A DNA stretch of 64,000 nucleotides from Halobacteriovorax sp. HLS (GTDB lineage: Bacteria; Bdellovibrionota; Bacteriovoracia; Bacteriovoracales; Bacteriovoracaceae): contig NZ_QOCL01000003.1 in NCBI RefSeq assembly GCF_004006665.1, positions 558,001 to 622,000 on the forward strand, written 5' to 3'. Of this stretch, positions 1 to 8,397 are shown one piece after another. Position numbers and translations under genes: made by a program. How positions within the stretch are numbered: the stretch's first letter is position 1; each line of letters opens with the position of its first letter. Under the pieces are notes generated by a model. The model was not told where the DNA came from. It was given only the letters and a program-made list of their open reading frames with translations, and ran no database searches.

Positions 1-2
1 AC

Positions 3-59
3 AATGAAGAACCAATTTCTCAAATAAAATATAAGAAAGGCTATATATCAAAACTCTAG
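3..59 (+). CDS. 3' end of an upstream protein (partial)
   Basis: One frame is open from base 3 to a TAG at 57-59 and would encode the last 18 residues of a protein entering from the left. The C-terminus is charged (ends KGYISKL). The stop lies only 8 bases before the next ATG and its AGGAG ribosome site overlaps this stop, as expected for two genes of one operon. The product cannot be identified from so few residues. Confidence 0.4.
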   Translation, partial: NEEPISQIKYKKGYISKL

Positions 60-67
60 GAGACAAT

Positions 68-505
68 ATGAGTAAGTTAGGAAATCTACTATTAGTAGAC
101 GATGAAGAATTAATCTTAAAGAAATCAAAAATCTTATTAGAAGACTTTGCTGATGAAATATATACAGCTCTAAACGGAACCCTTGCACTTGAGCTTCTTA
201 GTAGTAATGAAATTCACTGCATCGTTTGCGATATAAATATGCCAGGTTTAAATGGTATTGATGTAATAAAAGAAGTTAGAAAGAGAAATATTGAAATACC
301 ATTCATTTTTTACACAGGTCATGGTTCTACTGAACTAATGAAAGAGGCCATAAAGTATGGTGCTTTTGACTTTCTAGACAAACCTAGCTTAGATGGACTT
401 GAGGAAGTTGTTCAAAGAGGATTGGCCGAGAGCCTACAGGTTGAATCTGTACAAAACGAGGACTTTGTTTCTGAATATAAGAAAATGATTAGCTCTCAAA
501 AATAG
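68..505 (+). CDS. Stand-alone response regulator (CheY-like receiver)
   Basis: This 145-residue protein is a single receiver domain with no output domain. It has the acidic pair D11-D12, the phospho-acceptor D55 in a CDINMPG context, T83 and the conserved lysine K105 (DKP). After the fold (about residue 115) there is only a short acidic/polar tail. It probably takes phosphate from a histidine kinase and acts by protein contact. The start is supported by AGGAG seven bases before the ATG. Its 3' end overlaps the convergent histidine kinase gene by 17 bases, so the pair may be functionally linked, but convergent transcription means they are not one operon. A partial gene lies immediately upstream. 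Confidence 0.93.
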   Translation: MSKLGNLLLVDDEELILKKSKILLEDFADEIYTALNGTLALELLSSNEIHCIVCDINMPGLNGIDVIKEVRKRNIEIPFIFYTGHGSTELMKEAIKYGAFDFLDKPSLDGLEEVVQRGLAESLQVESVQNEDFVSEYKKMISSQK

Positions 506-1901
506 AATGACTTGGTAGTGTTATAGTGAAAGCTGTATTTGGTAGTGCACTAAACTCTACACTTCCTAAGTTCTTTGATATTAATTGCGTCACAGAATAT
601 AGTCCTACCTTCTCACTCTCCTGTGACATCATAGATCCATAAATAAGGTCCTCATCAGCGCCTTGTCCACAATCTTCAATTACAAGAATAATATTACTAT
701 CGCTTTTACGAGTCGAAACCCTGAGCCACTTTTTGTCACATTCTAATTTGATCAAATGATCAATTGAATTTTCAACTAAATTAAAAACACATTGAATAAT
801 TTCGTACTCTAGAGCATGGACAGTATGATCTTTAGAAATATCAAAGATAACCTCAATATTATTTTCTAAGAATTTATTTAAAAAATATAACTCAATTGCA
901 TGTTGTATATTTTCGGCCTGAAATGTACTTACAACAGTTTTCTCTTTACTTTGTATCAACTTCTTCATGCTTAGAGTTGTAGAGCTGATTCGCTTTACTG
1001 ACTCCTCTATCTCTCTGGCCTCTTCTTGAACTAAGGCCTCACGAGATTTCTTAGTCAGGATTCTAGCGCTAGAAGATATAATAGAAAGTGGGTTATTTAT
1101 TAAGTGTGCAAGGTTTTCAGAAAGATTTCCTATCGTATCATTTACGGATCTTGACTGGATATTTCTACTTTCCATAAGCAAGCGATTTGCCATTGTATTA
1201 ATCCCCTGCTCGAGTTTCACAAAGTCACTAAATTTAGACGCTTCTACTTCTGATGAAGATAATGTTTCAATACTAAAGTTATTAACATAGTCAGAAACAA
1301 CTGCAATACTCCTACTAATATGATTAGACAAAGAGACTGTTAACCATGAAATTAACCCTCCAAAGAAAATCACAAACAATATATTTATAACTAGTATATT
1401 AAAGAGAATCCTCTCTTTATATTTTAATAAGAATTGAGATATCACAAGAGCATCGAAGTACATCTGTTCACTATCATCCATCATTTGTGATATTTCTTCT
1501 GAGCTAGAAATATTTTCAAGGCCTTGAATTCTCTCGTTCTGACTGGAGTATAGATTGTGAAACATCTTTAAGTGATTATTGTACTTTGAGTCGCCCTTAA
1601 CAAAGAGTGACTGATAGGTTTTTCCTATCGTTTCATATAATTGTTTTGATGAAGATTTGATTGCAGAGAAATCTACATCTTTTTCATAGCGATACTCTAA
1701 TGACAATTTTTGGAATATTACTTGCTGCTCAAGTGCTAGATCAGCATAGCTATGGGCCTCAATGATTTGAGTATCAATTTCTTTAGTTACTTTTCTACTA
1801 AGAAAGAAAAGGGCCGAAAGAACTAAAATCATCAAAGAAAAAATCAAGAATATTCGTTGAATCAGGAAATTCCGAATATTCATAGGTTTATTAAAAATCA
1901 T
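489..1901 (-). CDS. Membrane sensor histidine kinase
   Basis: The protein (about 470 residues) has a transmembrane helix near residues 15-36, a helical periplasmic region of about 130 residues, and a second helix near 168-192. After a linker comes a kinase core: H-box ENLAHLINNP with the phospho-acceptor near residue 268, an N-box NLVENSIDH near 376-384 and a degenerate G-box (EDCGQGAD). The kinase core is diverged and the G2 motif is weak. The start is uncertain: an in-frame TTG lies at 1907, ATGs at 1901 and 1883, none with a clear Shine-Dalgarno site. It faces the receiver gene and overlaps its end by 17 bases. Confidence 0.85.
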   Translation of the reverse strand: MIFNKPMNIRNFLIQRIFLIFSLMILVLSALFFLSRKVTKEIDTQIIEAHSYADLALEQQVIFQKLSLEYRYEKDVDFSAIKSSSKQLYETIGKTYQSLFVKGDSKYNNHLKMFHNLYSSQNERIQGLENISSSEEISQMMDDSEQMYFDALVISQFLLKYKERILFNILVINILFVIFFGGLISWLTVSLSNHISRSIAVVSDYVNNFSIETLSSSEVEASKFSDFVKLEQGINTMANRLLMESRNIQSRSVNDTIGNLSENLAHLINNPLSIISSSARILTKKSREALVQEEAREIEESVKRISSTTLSMKKLIQSKEKTVVSTFQAENIQHAIELYFLNKFLENNIEVIFDISKDHTVHALEYEIIQCVFNLVENSIDHLIKLECDKKWLRVSTRKSDSNIILVIEDCGQGADEDLIYGSMMSQESEKVGLYSVTQLISKNLGSVEFSALPNTAFTITLPSHSIFES

Positions 1902-2036
1902 AATCAAATTATATTCTGGAATAAGAATTAAACAATATATATGAAGTCAAAAGATTAAAAATGAAGATTACCTTACAGATAGATTACCTTAATATTAAGA
2001 AATGACTTTTTATTAAGCTATTGATAAATTCAACTC

Positions 2037-2531
2037 ATGCAGCACAATGTAGAAGACATAAAAAGTATTTTTGATAGAACTTTTAAGGATGAATATTCAA
2101 CGATTCTTTCCTATGGTTATAAAGAGCCATTTTATAAGGCTAGAAAATCTACTAAAGAGCTGTCAATTATTCAAAGCACAGAAGACTATTTCGCTTCAGC
2201 ACTTCATGAAATCTCTCACTGGTGTCTAGCAGGAAAAGACAGAAGAGCCTTAGACGATTATGGATACTGGTATAACCCAGATGGAAGAAATCTTGACCAG
2301 CAAAAAGAGTTTGAAAATGTTGAAGTAAAGCCTCAGGCAATCGAAATGGCCTTCAGCGAAGCCTGTTCTTATCCATTTAAGGCCAGTGCTGACAATCTTG
2401 AACTAGGGAATTACGACTCTTCTGACTTCACGCGTAGAATAAAACTCCAATTTGAATGTTATAAATCAGAGGGGCTTCCCAAAAGGGCCGCTCAATTCGT
2501 CAAAGAATTGAAACTCTTTTATTGCCACTAA
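2037..2531 (+). CDS. epmC: Elongation factor P hydroxylase EpmC (YfcM family)
   Basis: This 164-residue protein follows E. coli YfcM/EpmC along its length. It has the metal-binding HEISHW motif at 57-62, the GKxRR and DYGYWYNPDGR blocks just after it, FENVEVKPQA at 92-101, and the YPF and C-terminal KxLxxFY regions. EpmC hydroxylates the beta-lysylated lysine of translation factor EF-P after EpmA and EpmB act. It is slightly shorter than the E. coli protein (182 residues), missing the C-terminal tail. It starts at ATG with no strong ribosome site. EpmA and EpmB are not in this window. It is followed by acnB 161 bases downstream, with a promoter-like -10 between, so it is probably monocistronic. 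Confidence 0.9.
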   Translation: MQHNVEDIKSIFDRTFKDEYSTILSYGYKEPFYKARKSTKELSIIQSTEDYFASALHEISHWCLAGKDRRALDDYGYWYNPDGRNLDQQKEFENVEVKPQAIEMAFSEACSYPFKASADNLELGNYDSSDFTRRIKLQFECYKSEGLPKRAAQFVKELKLFYCH

Positions 2532-2607
2532 AACCATACACCATGACGCGTGATGTGGGCCATAGTGTAAAACTAAGCACCAAAAGAGTGGACAGCTCAG
2601 TAGTTAC

Positions 2608-2636
2608 TTTATTCTTGGCCCAGACTAGTGTATAAT
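2608..2636 (+). promoter_or_regulatory. Candidate sigma-70 promoter of acnB
   Basis: A perfect TATAAT hexamer lies at 2631-2636. A weak -35 match (TTTATT, 2608-2613) is 17 bases upstream. Transcription would start near 2643, about 50 bases before the acnB ATG. Only the -10 element is convincing. Confidence 0.4.
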
Positions 2637-2692
2637 TAGCGACAATTCATAACTACAAAAAACTGATAATTAAATTAAAAAAAGGAATAATT

Positions 2693-5251
2693 ATGTCTAA
2701 TTTCTTTGATTCTTACGACAAACACGTTGAAGAAAGAAAAGCTCTAGGAATCCCACCTCTTGCATTAACTAAGGAACAAATGAGTGAAGTGTGTGAGCTT
2801 CTACAAAATATTCCAGCATCCAAAGGTGAGTTGTTATTAGACTTAATTACAAATAGAGTAAATCCTGGGGTTGATCCAGCTGCTCAGATAAAAGCTGACT
2901 TTCTCCTGAAGATAGTACATGGAGATGTTTCGTGCGATCTTATTGATAAAAAGCATGCTGTCAAACTTCTAGGAACAATGCTTGGTGGTTATAACCTCGC
3001 AGGTCTTATTGACATTATGAAAGGTGCTGACAAAGAACTAGCAAATCTTGCTGGAGCAGCTCTAAAGAACATGGTTCTTTCAATCAATATTTTTGATGAA
3101 GTATTTGAACTTTCTAAGACTAATGAAATTGCAAAGGAAGTAATAAAGTCTTGGGCAGATGCTCAATGGTTTACTTCTAAAGAAGAAATTCCTGAAAGTA
3201 TAAAGACAGTTGTTTATAAAGTAGATGGAGAAATCAATACTGATGACTTCTCTCCGGCAGCTTATGCTTATACTAGAGCAGATATACCACTCCACTCAAC
3301 ATGTATGGGTGGTGTACTTTTCCCAAGTGGTCCAAAGGCCATAGGCGACCTAAAAGATAAATTCAACCTTCCTATCACTTTTGTCGGTGATGTTGTAGGT
3401 ACAGGATCATCAAGAAAGTCTGCGTGTAACTCTCTTCTATGGCATATTGGAAATGATATTGATTATGTTCCTAACAAAAGAGATGGTGGAATTATAATTG
3501 GACAAACCATTGCACCAATTTTCTTCAATACTGCAGAAGACTCTGGAGCACTTCCAATTCAGGCCGACGTTTCTAAATTAGAAACTGGAAAAATTATTAT
3601 TGTTCATCCACTGGCAGGAAAAATTACTGACGAAAATGGTGAAACATTAGCCGAATATGAAATTGCTCCAGATACGATTTTAGATGAATATAAGGCAGGA
3701 GGAAGAGTACCACTTATCATTGGTAAACAACTAACTGCCAAGGCAAGAGCAGCTCTTTCTATGAGCTCTATTGAAGATTCAGGAATCTTCACAAACCCAA
3801 CAATCATTGTACCTAAAGCTGATCAAGGTTACACTCAAGCTCAAAAAATGGTTGGAAAAGCATGTGGTGTTACAGGAATTCTTCCAGGAACAACTTGTTT
3901 ACCAAAAATGAGTACTGTTGGATCACAAGATACAACAGGTCCAATGACTGCTAATGAAATGACTGAATTAGCATGTTTAAAATTTAATGCAGATCTCGTT
4001 ATGCAATCATTCTGTCATACTGCTGCTTACCCAAAACCTACTGACGTTATAACTCATGCAACCTTACCGGAATATATTTCCAACAGAGGTGGAGTTTCAT
4101 TGAAAGTTGGTGATGGTGTAATTCACTCTTGGCTAAACAGACTACTTGTTCCAGATGAAGTTGGAACAGGTGGTGATTCACATACAAGATTTCCGCTAGG
4201 AATTTCTTTTCCAGCTGGTTCTGGTCTAGTTGCTTTTGCAGCGGCCCTAGGGGTTATGCCACTAGATATGCCAGAGTCTGTTCTCGTTAAATTTAAAGGC
4301 GAACTTCAACCAGGAATTACACTTAGAGACGTAGTAAATATGATACCTCTTAAAGCGATTCAACTGGGTCTTCTTACAGTTGAGAAAAAAGGAAAGAAGA
4401 ATATTTTCGCTGGAAAAATACTTGAAATGGAAGGACTCCCTAATTTAAAAGTTGAACAGGCATTTGAGCTTACAGATGCAGCCGCGGAGAGATCTGCAGC
4501 AGCAGCTTCTATAAAACTAAATAGAGAACCAATTGAAGAGTATCTACTTTCAAATATAAAACTTATGGAATCGATGATTGAAGGTGGTTACAAGGACGCG
4601 GAAACTCTTAAGAAGAGAATTGCAGCAGTCAAAGACTGGTTAGCAAATGGTGAGCTAATGGAAGCGGACAAGAATGCTGAATACGCCCAGGTTATCGAAA
4701 TTGACTTAAATGAAATGACAGAGCCAGTAGTAGCATGTCCTAATGACCCTGATGATGTAAAAGTTCTTTCTGAAGTTGCAGGAGATAAAGTTGATGAAGT
4801 GTTCATCGGTTCTTGTATGACTAACGTAGGACTATTCAGAGCAGCAGGAGAGATACTAAAAGGAAAGGGTCAAGCGGATGCAACTCTTTGGATCGCTCCT
4901 CCTACAAAGATGGATAAAGACCAACTAACGGCCGAAGGTTACTATGCAACTTTCGCGGCCGCCGGAGCAAGACTAGAGATGCCAGGATGCTCACTTTGCA
5001 TGGGTAACCAAGCAAGAGTAAGAAATGGTTCAACAGTATTCTCTACTTCTACTCGTAACTTTAATAACAGATTAGGAAAAGATGCCCAAGTATACCTAGG
5101 GTCTTCTGAGCTTGCAGCTGTTGTTTCACTACTTGGAAAGATGCCTACGCCGGCAGAATATCTAGAAGTAATGAATCCAGCACTTGAAGGTAAAGAAGAA
5201 GAAGTTTACAAATACTTAAACTTCCACCAAATGGATAACTTTAGAGTTTAA
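2693..5251 (+). CDS. acnB: Bifunctional aconitate hydratase 2 / 2-methylisocitrate dehydratase
   Basis: This 852-residue protein is a full-length AcnB (E. coli AcnB is 865 residues). It has the family order: N-terminal HEAT-like domain (1-160), the swivelling domain (about 170-370) and the three catalytic Fe-S domains. The [4Fe-4S] ligands are C708 (GSCMTN) and C766/C769 (PGCSLCMGN), matching C710, C769 and C772 of E. coli. A TGSSRKSA loop lies in the swivel domain and GGDSHTRFP in the catalytic core. It interconverts citrate and isocitrate in the cytoplasmic TCA cycle. The start is preceded by AAAAGGAATAATT. An intrinsic terminator follows directly, so it is transcribed alone. Confidence 0.98.
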   Translation: MSNFFDSYDKHVEERKALGIPPLALTKEQMSEVCELLQNIPASKGELLLDLITNRVNPGVDPAAQIKADFLLKIVHGDVSCDLIDKKHAVKLLGTMLGGYNLAGLIDIMKGADKELANLAGAALKNMVLSINIFDEVFELSKTNEIAKEVIKSWADAQWFTSKEEIPESIKTVVYKVDGEINTDDFSPAAYAYTRADIPLHSTCMGGVLFPSGPKAIGDLKDKFNLPITFVGDVVGTGSSRKSACNSLLWHIGNDIDYVPNKRDGGIIIGQTIAPIFFNTAEDSGALPIQADVSKLETGKIIIVHPLAGKITDENGETLAEYEIAPDTILDEYKAGGRVPLIIGKQLTAKARAALSMSSIEDSGIFTNPTIIVPKADQGYTQAQKMVGKACGVTGILPGTTCLPKMSTVGSQDTTGPMTANEMTELACLKFNADLVMQSFCHTAAYPKPTDVITHATLPEYISNRGGVSLKVGDGVIHSWLNRLLVPDEVGTGGDSHTRFPLGISFPAGSGLVAFAAALGVMPLDMPESVLVKFKGELQPGITLRDVVNMIPLKAIQLGLLTVEKKGKKNIFAGKILEMEGLPNLKVEQAFELTDAAAERSAAAASIKLNREPIEEYLLSNIKLMESMIEGGYKDAETLKKRIAAVKDWLANGELMEADKNAEYAQVIEIDLNEMTEPVVACPNDPDDVKVLSEVAGDKVDEVFIGSCMTNVGLFRAAGEILKGKGQADATLWIAPPTKMDKDQLTAEGYYATFAAAGARLEMPGCSLCMGNQARVRNGSTVFSTSTRNFNNRLGKDAQVYLGSSELAAVVSLLGKMPTPAEYLEVMNPALEGKEEEVYKYLNFHQMDNFRV

Positions 5252-5255
5252 TTAT

Positions 5256-5283
5256 AAAGGGCACTAAATGTGCCCTTTTTTTT
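5256..5283 (+). terminator. Intrinsic terminator of acnB
   Basis: A perfect 9-bp stem (AAAGGGCAC with GTGCCCTTT), a five-base loop TAAAT and a run of eight T form a strong rho-independent terminator five bases after the acnB stop codon. Confidence 0.95.
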
Positions 5284-5309
5284 CACTTAGAACTAGGCTT
5301 TTTAATAGC

Positions 5310-5579
5310 ATGAACCACGTTAAGCTAACAATTAATCTCTTCTTTATCTCATTAATTGTGTTTAGTTTAATTTATACAAATATACTTTCCCCCGAAGATA
5401 ACTCTTCAATCTTCAAAGTCATTTCTGATATGGCCATGCCATTAATTATGTTTTTTTCAATGATTAATTTGTTTCTCAAAAGACGAAAAGAAAAATCCAA
5501 CTCCAAAGTTTCTAGCTTAGAAGACAGAAAGTTCTACCAGTCTATTGGGACAAGTGAAGATTTTAACAAAAAAGATTAA
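5310..5579 (+). CDS. Small two-helix membrane protein, unknown function
   Basis: This 89-residue protein has two hydrophobic segments (about residues 5-24 and 36-53), then a basic patch (KRRKEK) and a polar tail. I do not recognise a family. An upstream in-frame ATG at 5268 falls inside the acnB terminator hairpin, so I prefer the ATG at 5310. The ribosome site is weak. Its last four bases overlap the convergent cytochrome gene. It may be a real but poorly conserved small membrane protein. Confidence 0.5.
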   Translation: MNHVKLTINLFFISLIVFSLIYTNILSPEDNSSIFKVISDMAMPLIMFFSMINLFLKRRKEKSNSKVSSLEDRKFYQSIGTSEDFNKKD

Positions 5580-6445
5580 TACTTCTTTTTAACAGACTCT
5601 AATGACTTTAAAAGCTTGTCATGCTTCTTACGATTGGCCTCTGTTGGTTTTAGTCTTTCAAGATATCTCAAATAAGAAATGATATCTCGAATTCTTTTAG
5701 AACGAAGGTCTATTTTTGGTGAGAAAATAGGCATGTCCATAGACTCTTTAACACTGCGAGGACGATCGATAAGCTTATACAATAATTCATCAGTATAGCT
5801 AGAGAGAATTTCAGATGTTATTAACTCTCCATCTTTTTGAGACCCAACACCATAGACGGTATGGCATGCAAGACAATGTTTACGAACATTCTTATATCCC
5901 CATGTGATATTTTCAGCACTACCAGAACCAGGAATGATTTCAACTGGATAAGAGTTAATTAGATTAAAGCTTTTAATCTGACTTACCCAATGAATTCTTC
6001 TTCGAGAAGGAACTTTCTTCCTGTCTTCTATCCATATTAAGTAAAACGGAGACAGATCAACTGCAGACTCGCGATAAGAGTCAATACTAACAAATGGTAA
6101 ACCTCCATCTTTTTCAAAAGCAAGATAACTGTTTCTTTTAGAAAATTTATAGGTTTCTACGATAGGTCTATACCCAGTCAACGTATCTACTTCAAAGGCA
6201 AAACTCTTTTGCCAGCTTTCTTTACCTGTATAAATATGATTAAGAATATCTGGCATGTAAAAAGCATTAAAGGTTTCACTTTTTTTGATATACGGATTAA
6301 ACACACTGACTTTGTGTATTTTAAAAACCTTTTTCAAATTTACCAAGTCAAGAGTAACTAACTTTTTAGCGCTCAGACTAAAGTCTAAAGCATAAGAAAA
6401 TAATGGAAAAATAAGCGCCAATAAAAAAAATAAAATTTTACTCAT
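5576..6445 (-). CDS. Exported mono-haem c-type cytochrome
   Basis: The 289-residue protein starts with a signal peptide (cleavage near residue 19, FSYA-L). It carries one haem-attachment motif, CLACH, at 191-195, with a likely axial methionine at M238 (DMP). The class-I cytochrome c fold therefore fills the C-terminal third. The N-terminal 170 residues resemble the substrate-domain fold of molybdopterin oxidoreductases (DTLTGYR near 87-93), but no molybdopterin cysteine is seen, so that part is unassigned. It probably acts in periplasmic electron transfer. The C-terminus is lysine-rich. The gene stands alone and meets the small membrane-protein gene tail to tail with a 4-base overlap. Confidence 0.8.
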   Translation of the reverse strand: MSKILFFLLALIFPLFSYALDFSLSAKKLVTLDLVNLKKVFKIHKVSVFNPYIKKSETFNAFYMPDILNHIYTGKESWQKSFAFEVDTLTGYRPIVETYKFSKRNSYLAFEKDGGLPFVSIDSYRESAVDLSPFYLIWIEDRKKVPSRRRIHWVSQIKSFNLINSYPVEIIPGSGSAENITWGYKNVRKHCLACHTVYGVGSQKDGELITSEILSSYTDELLYKLIDRPRSVKESMDMPIFSPKIDLRSKRIRDIISYLRYLERLKPTEANRKKHDKLLKSLESVKKKY

Positions 6446-6485
6446 AAAATATTATAATACTAACAAAGAGTTTATCACGAAAAAA

Positions 6486-7247
6486 TTAGCAACAACAAAG
6501 AGACTTTATTCGCTGTTGACTCATTGTCGCCCACTGCTTTCTTAACTCTATACCAGAGATCTTGCGTCCTAGCTGAATTGCCGCAGCGGGGGTGGAGCCT
6601 GATCCCGTGAAAGGATCTAGGATTCTATCTCCAGGAGAGGTATAAGTTCTAATCAGTGGCTCCAAGCATGAAAATGGCTTATGATTAGGATGCTTTCCCC
6701 ATTTATCTGCCTCACCTTCTTCATCATACTTAGTAATTATTGACCATTGAGTAGGAGGACATGAATTGGAAAGTTCTGGTTTTGGAAGCTTAGAGAAAAC
6801 CAGCGCGACTTCATACAGTCTAACATTTATCTCATTACCGCTATTAGTTTCTTTTGCTAGCTTTCCCCATTGAAACTCACCATAGAAGTGCTCAAAACCT
6901 AGTTTTTGTGCCGTTAGCTTTATCGGATTAATTCCAAGGTAATTTGTCCAAATAACCAAAACACCATCATCTTGAATATACTTGACGGCAGCACCAAGCC
7001 ACTTCTCAGTAAATCTTCTATATTCTTTTATATTTTCATACCTCGTAACGGCTTCATGATTAATCTTGGCCTGCTTAGGATCTCTAAGCTCACCTGTTTT
7101 CTTATTTCTTCTAACTAATAAGCAGTATGGAGGATCTGCATACAACATCTTCGCCTTATTGCTCCCCATAATAGTTTTGTAACTATCTAAGACAGTGGAA
7201 TCTGCGTTGATATGTGTATTGCCATCTAATTCAAAAAGCATAGTCAT
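6486..7247 (-). CDS. Orphan beta-class DNA methyltransferase (N6-adenine or N4-cytosine)
   Basis: The protein (253 residues from the preferred start) has catalytic motif IV, DPPY, at 38-41 near its N-terminus. The AdoMet-binding motif I, DPFTGSG, is at 211-217 near the C-terminus. This order defines the beta class; the region between holds the target-recognition segment. DPPY favours N6-methyladenine. No endonuclease, specificity subunit or Vsr gene is adjacent, so it appears to be a solitary methyltransferase. The ATG at 7247 has AGGTG six bases upstream; a GTG at 7256 is also in frame but overlaps that site. The last residues are three consecutive cysteines. Confidence 0.92.
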   Translation of the reverse strand: MTMLFELDGNTHINADSTVLDSYKTIMGSNKAKMLYADPPYCLLVRRNKKTGELRDPKQAKINHEAVTRYENIKEYRRFTEKWLGAAVKYIQDDGVLVIWTNYLGINPIKLTAQKLGFEHFYGEFQWGKLAKETNSGNEINVRLYEVALVFSKLPKPELSNSCPPTQWSIITKYDEEGEADKWGKHPNHKPFSCLEPLIRTYTSPGDRILDPFTGSGSTPAAAIQLGRKISGIELRKQWATMSQQRIKSLCCC

Positions 7248-7344
7248 AAGCTGCACCTAAAGTGATAAAGAAAAAATAAAACGCTATTCTACTATTAAAT
7301 ATTTATTGATTCTAGCTAGAAATAGAAAAAGTAATAATTGTGAA

Positions 7345-7475
7345 AAATATGATTTGCGTTATATTTCACATGGTACAATTACTATCTAATAAATTCCTAT
7401 AATTACATTTATTTTCATCATAAACTGGAGCATTTTGTCTAAGGCATTAAATTGCTCAAGCAAAGTGAATAAAAA
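7345..7475. promoter_or_regulatory. Inverted repeats in the 297-base gap before the binding-protein gene
   Basis: The AT-rich gap 7248-7544 has no convincing gene. It contains paired TGTGAAA...TTTCACA half-sites: a long one around 7338-7371 and a shorter GTGAA...TTCAC around 7465-7485. The half-sites resemble CRP/FNR arms, but the spacing does not fit the usual TGTGA-N6-TCACA. They may be operators for either flanking gene. No terminator was seen. Confidence 0.3.
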
Positions 7476-7544
7476 TATTTCACATATCGCTTTATAACAC
7501 AAACTAGAGTTTTAAAAATATATAGTTAATGATAATTTTTAAAA

Positions 7545-8276
7545 ATGAAACCACACACATTATTTTTCACTCTATTACTTACCCTCCTACTTAATCTAAA
7601 CGCATTCGCAAAAGTCAGCTTAGTTCTTCCGCTTGTCGATGGATGGGCCCACCAAACAGAAAAAAGCTATGCTCCAGAGGCAATCAACAGAGTAACCAAG
7701 GGAAATTTTAATAATAATATAAAACTCGTCTTCAGACCATTTAAGAGAGCATTAACTGATTTTGAAAAAAAGAAGTATAACTGCTTTGTAGGTGGCGACG
7801 AAAAAACAATGAAAGATTTTGCCAATGTAGAAACTATATCTAGCAAAATGATTCGCAATACAAGCCTAAGAGCGTACACACTTAAAGGTCATCCAAAGAT
7901 AGTCACTCAAGAGAGCATTAAAGATAAAGAAGTCGTCTATGTTAGGGGTCTCGACCTAAGCTCACTTGAATTAGACTTAAGTAAAACAAAAACCTCAAGC
8001 GTTAATGATGTAAAACAGGCCGTTAAAATAATGAAGGCGCAAAGAGCAACAGTCTTCTTACACTGGTTTCCTTCCACTCCAGAGGTAATGCAAGATTTCC
8101 ACAATAGTCACTCTGTAATACTCTACACAATTAAAGAAAAAGTTAATTGTCATAATACCCCAGAAAATAGAAAGTTCATCTCAGAGCTTAATAAAAAAAT
8201 TGATTATTTTAAATCTCAAGGTGGTTTAGAAAAACTTCATACAGACTTCTATGGAGACCTCCCCTTTGTTCACTAA
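7545..8276 (+). CDS. Periplasmic solute-binding protein of the SBP_bac_3 type
   Basis: The 243-residue protein has a clean signal peptide (cleavage after AFA near residue 22). The rest resembles family-3 extracellular solute-binding proteins: an N-terminal lobe, a linker with FRPFKRAL, and a C-terminal lobe ending in a LEKLHTDFYG helix that resembles the typical SBP_bac_3 end. No permease or ATPase gene is nearby, so it may serve a distant transporter or a sensor kinase. Two cysteines (near 81 and 199) could form a disulfide. Residue-level ligand prediction is not possible. It sits alone between the methyltransferase gap and the kor operon. Confidence 0.65.
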   Translation: MKPHTLFFTLLLTLLLNLNAFAKVSLVLPLVDGWAHQTEKSYAPEAINRVTKGNFNNNIKLVFRPFKRALTDFEKKKYNCFVGGDEKTMKDFANVETISSKMIRNTSLRAYTLKGHPKIVTQESIKDKEVVYVRGLDLSSLELDLSKTKTSSVNDVKQAVKIMKAQRATVFLHWFPSTPEVMQDFHNSHSVILYTIKEKVNCHNTPENRKFISELNKKIDYFKSQGGLEKLHTDFYGDLPFVH

Positions 8277-8397
8277 GAGCTGACAGAAATCAGAAAAGTT
8301 TTACTAACGTATATCATATAAGTAATCTCGCTATATCATATTTTAAATTCCTCATCCTTTGTAAATTAAGCTTATAAATAATTACAAGGGATACTTA

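Noticed and set aside
3080..3295. Leftward ORF of 71 codons inside acnB
   Set aside because: It lies wholly antisense to a conserved acnB region and has no ribosome site or family resemblance.
7465..7485. GTGAA...TTCAC as a CRP/FNR site
   Set aside because: The half-site spacing does not match TGTGA-N6-TCACA; only a general operator is possible.
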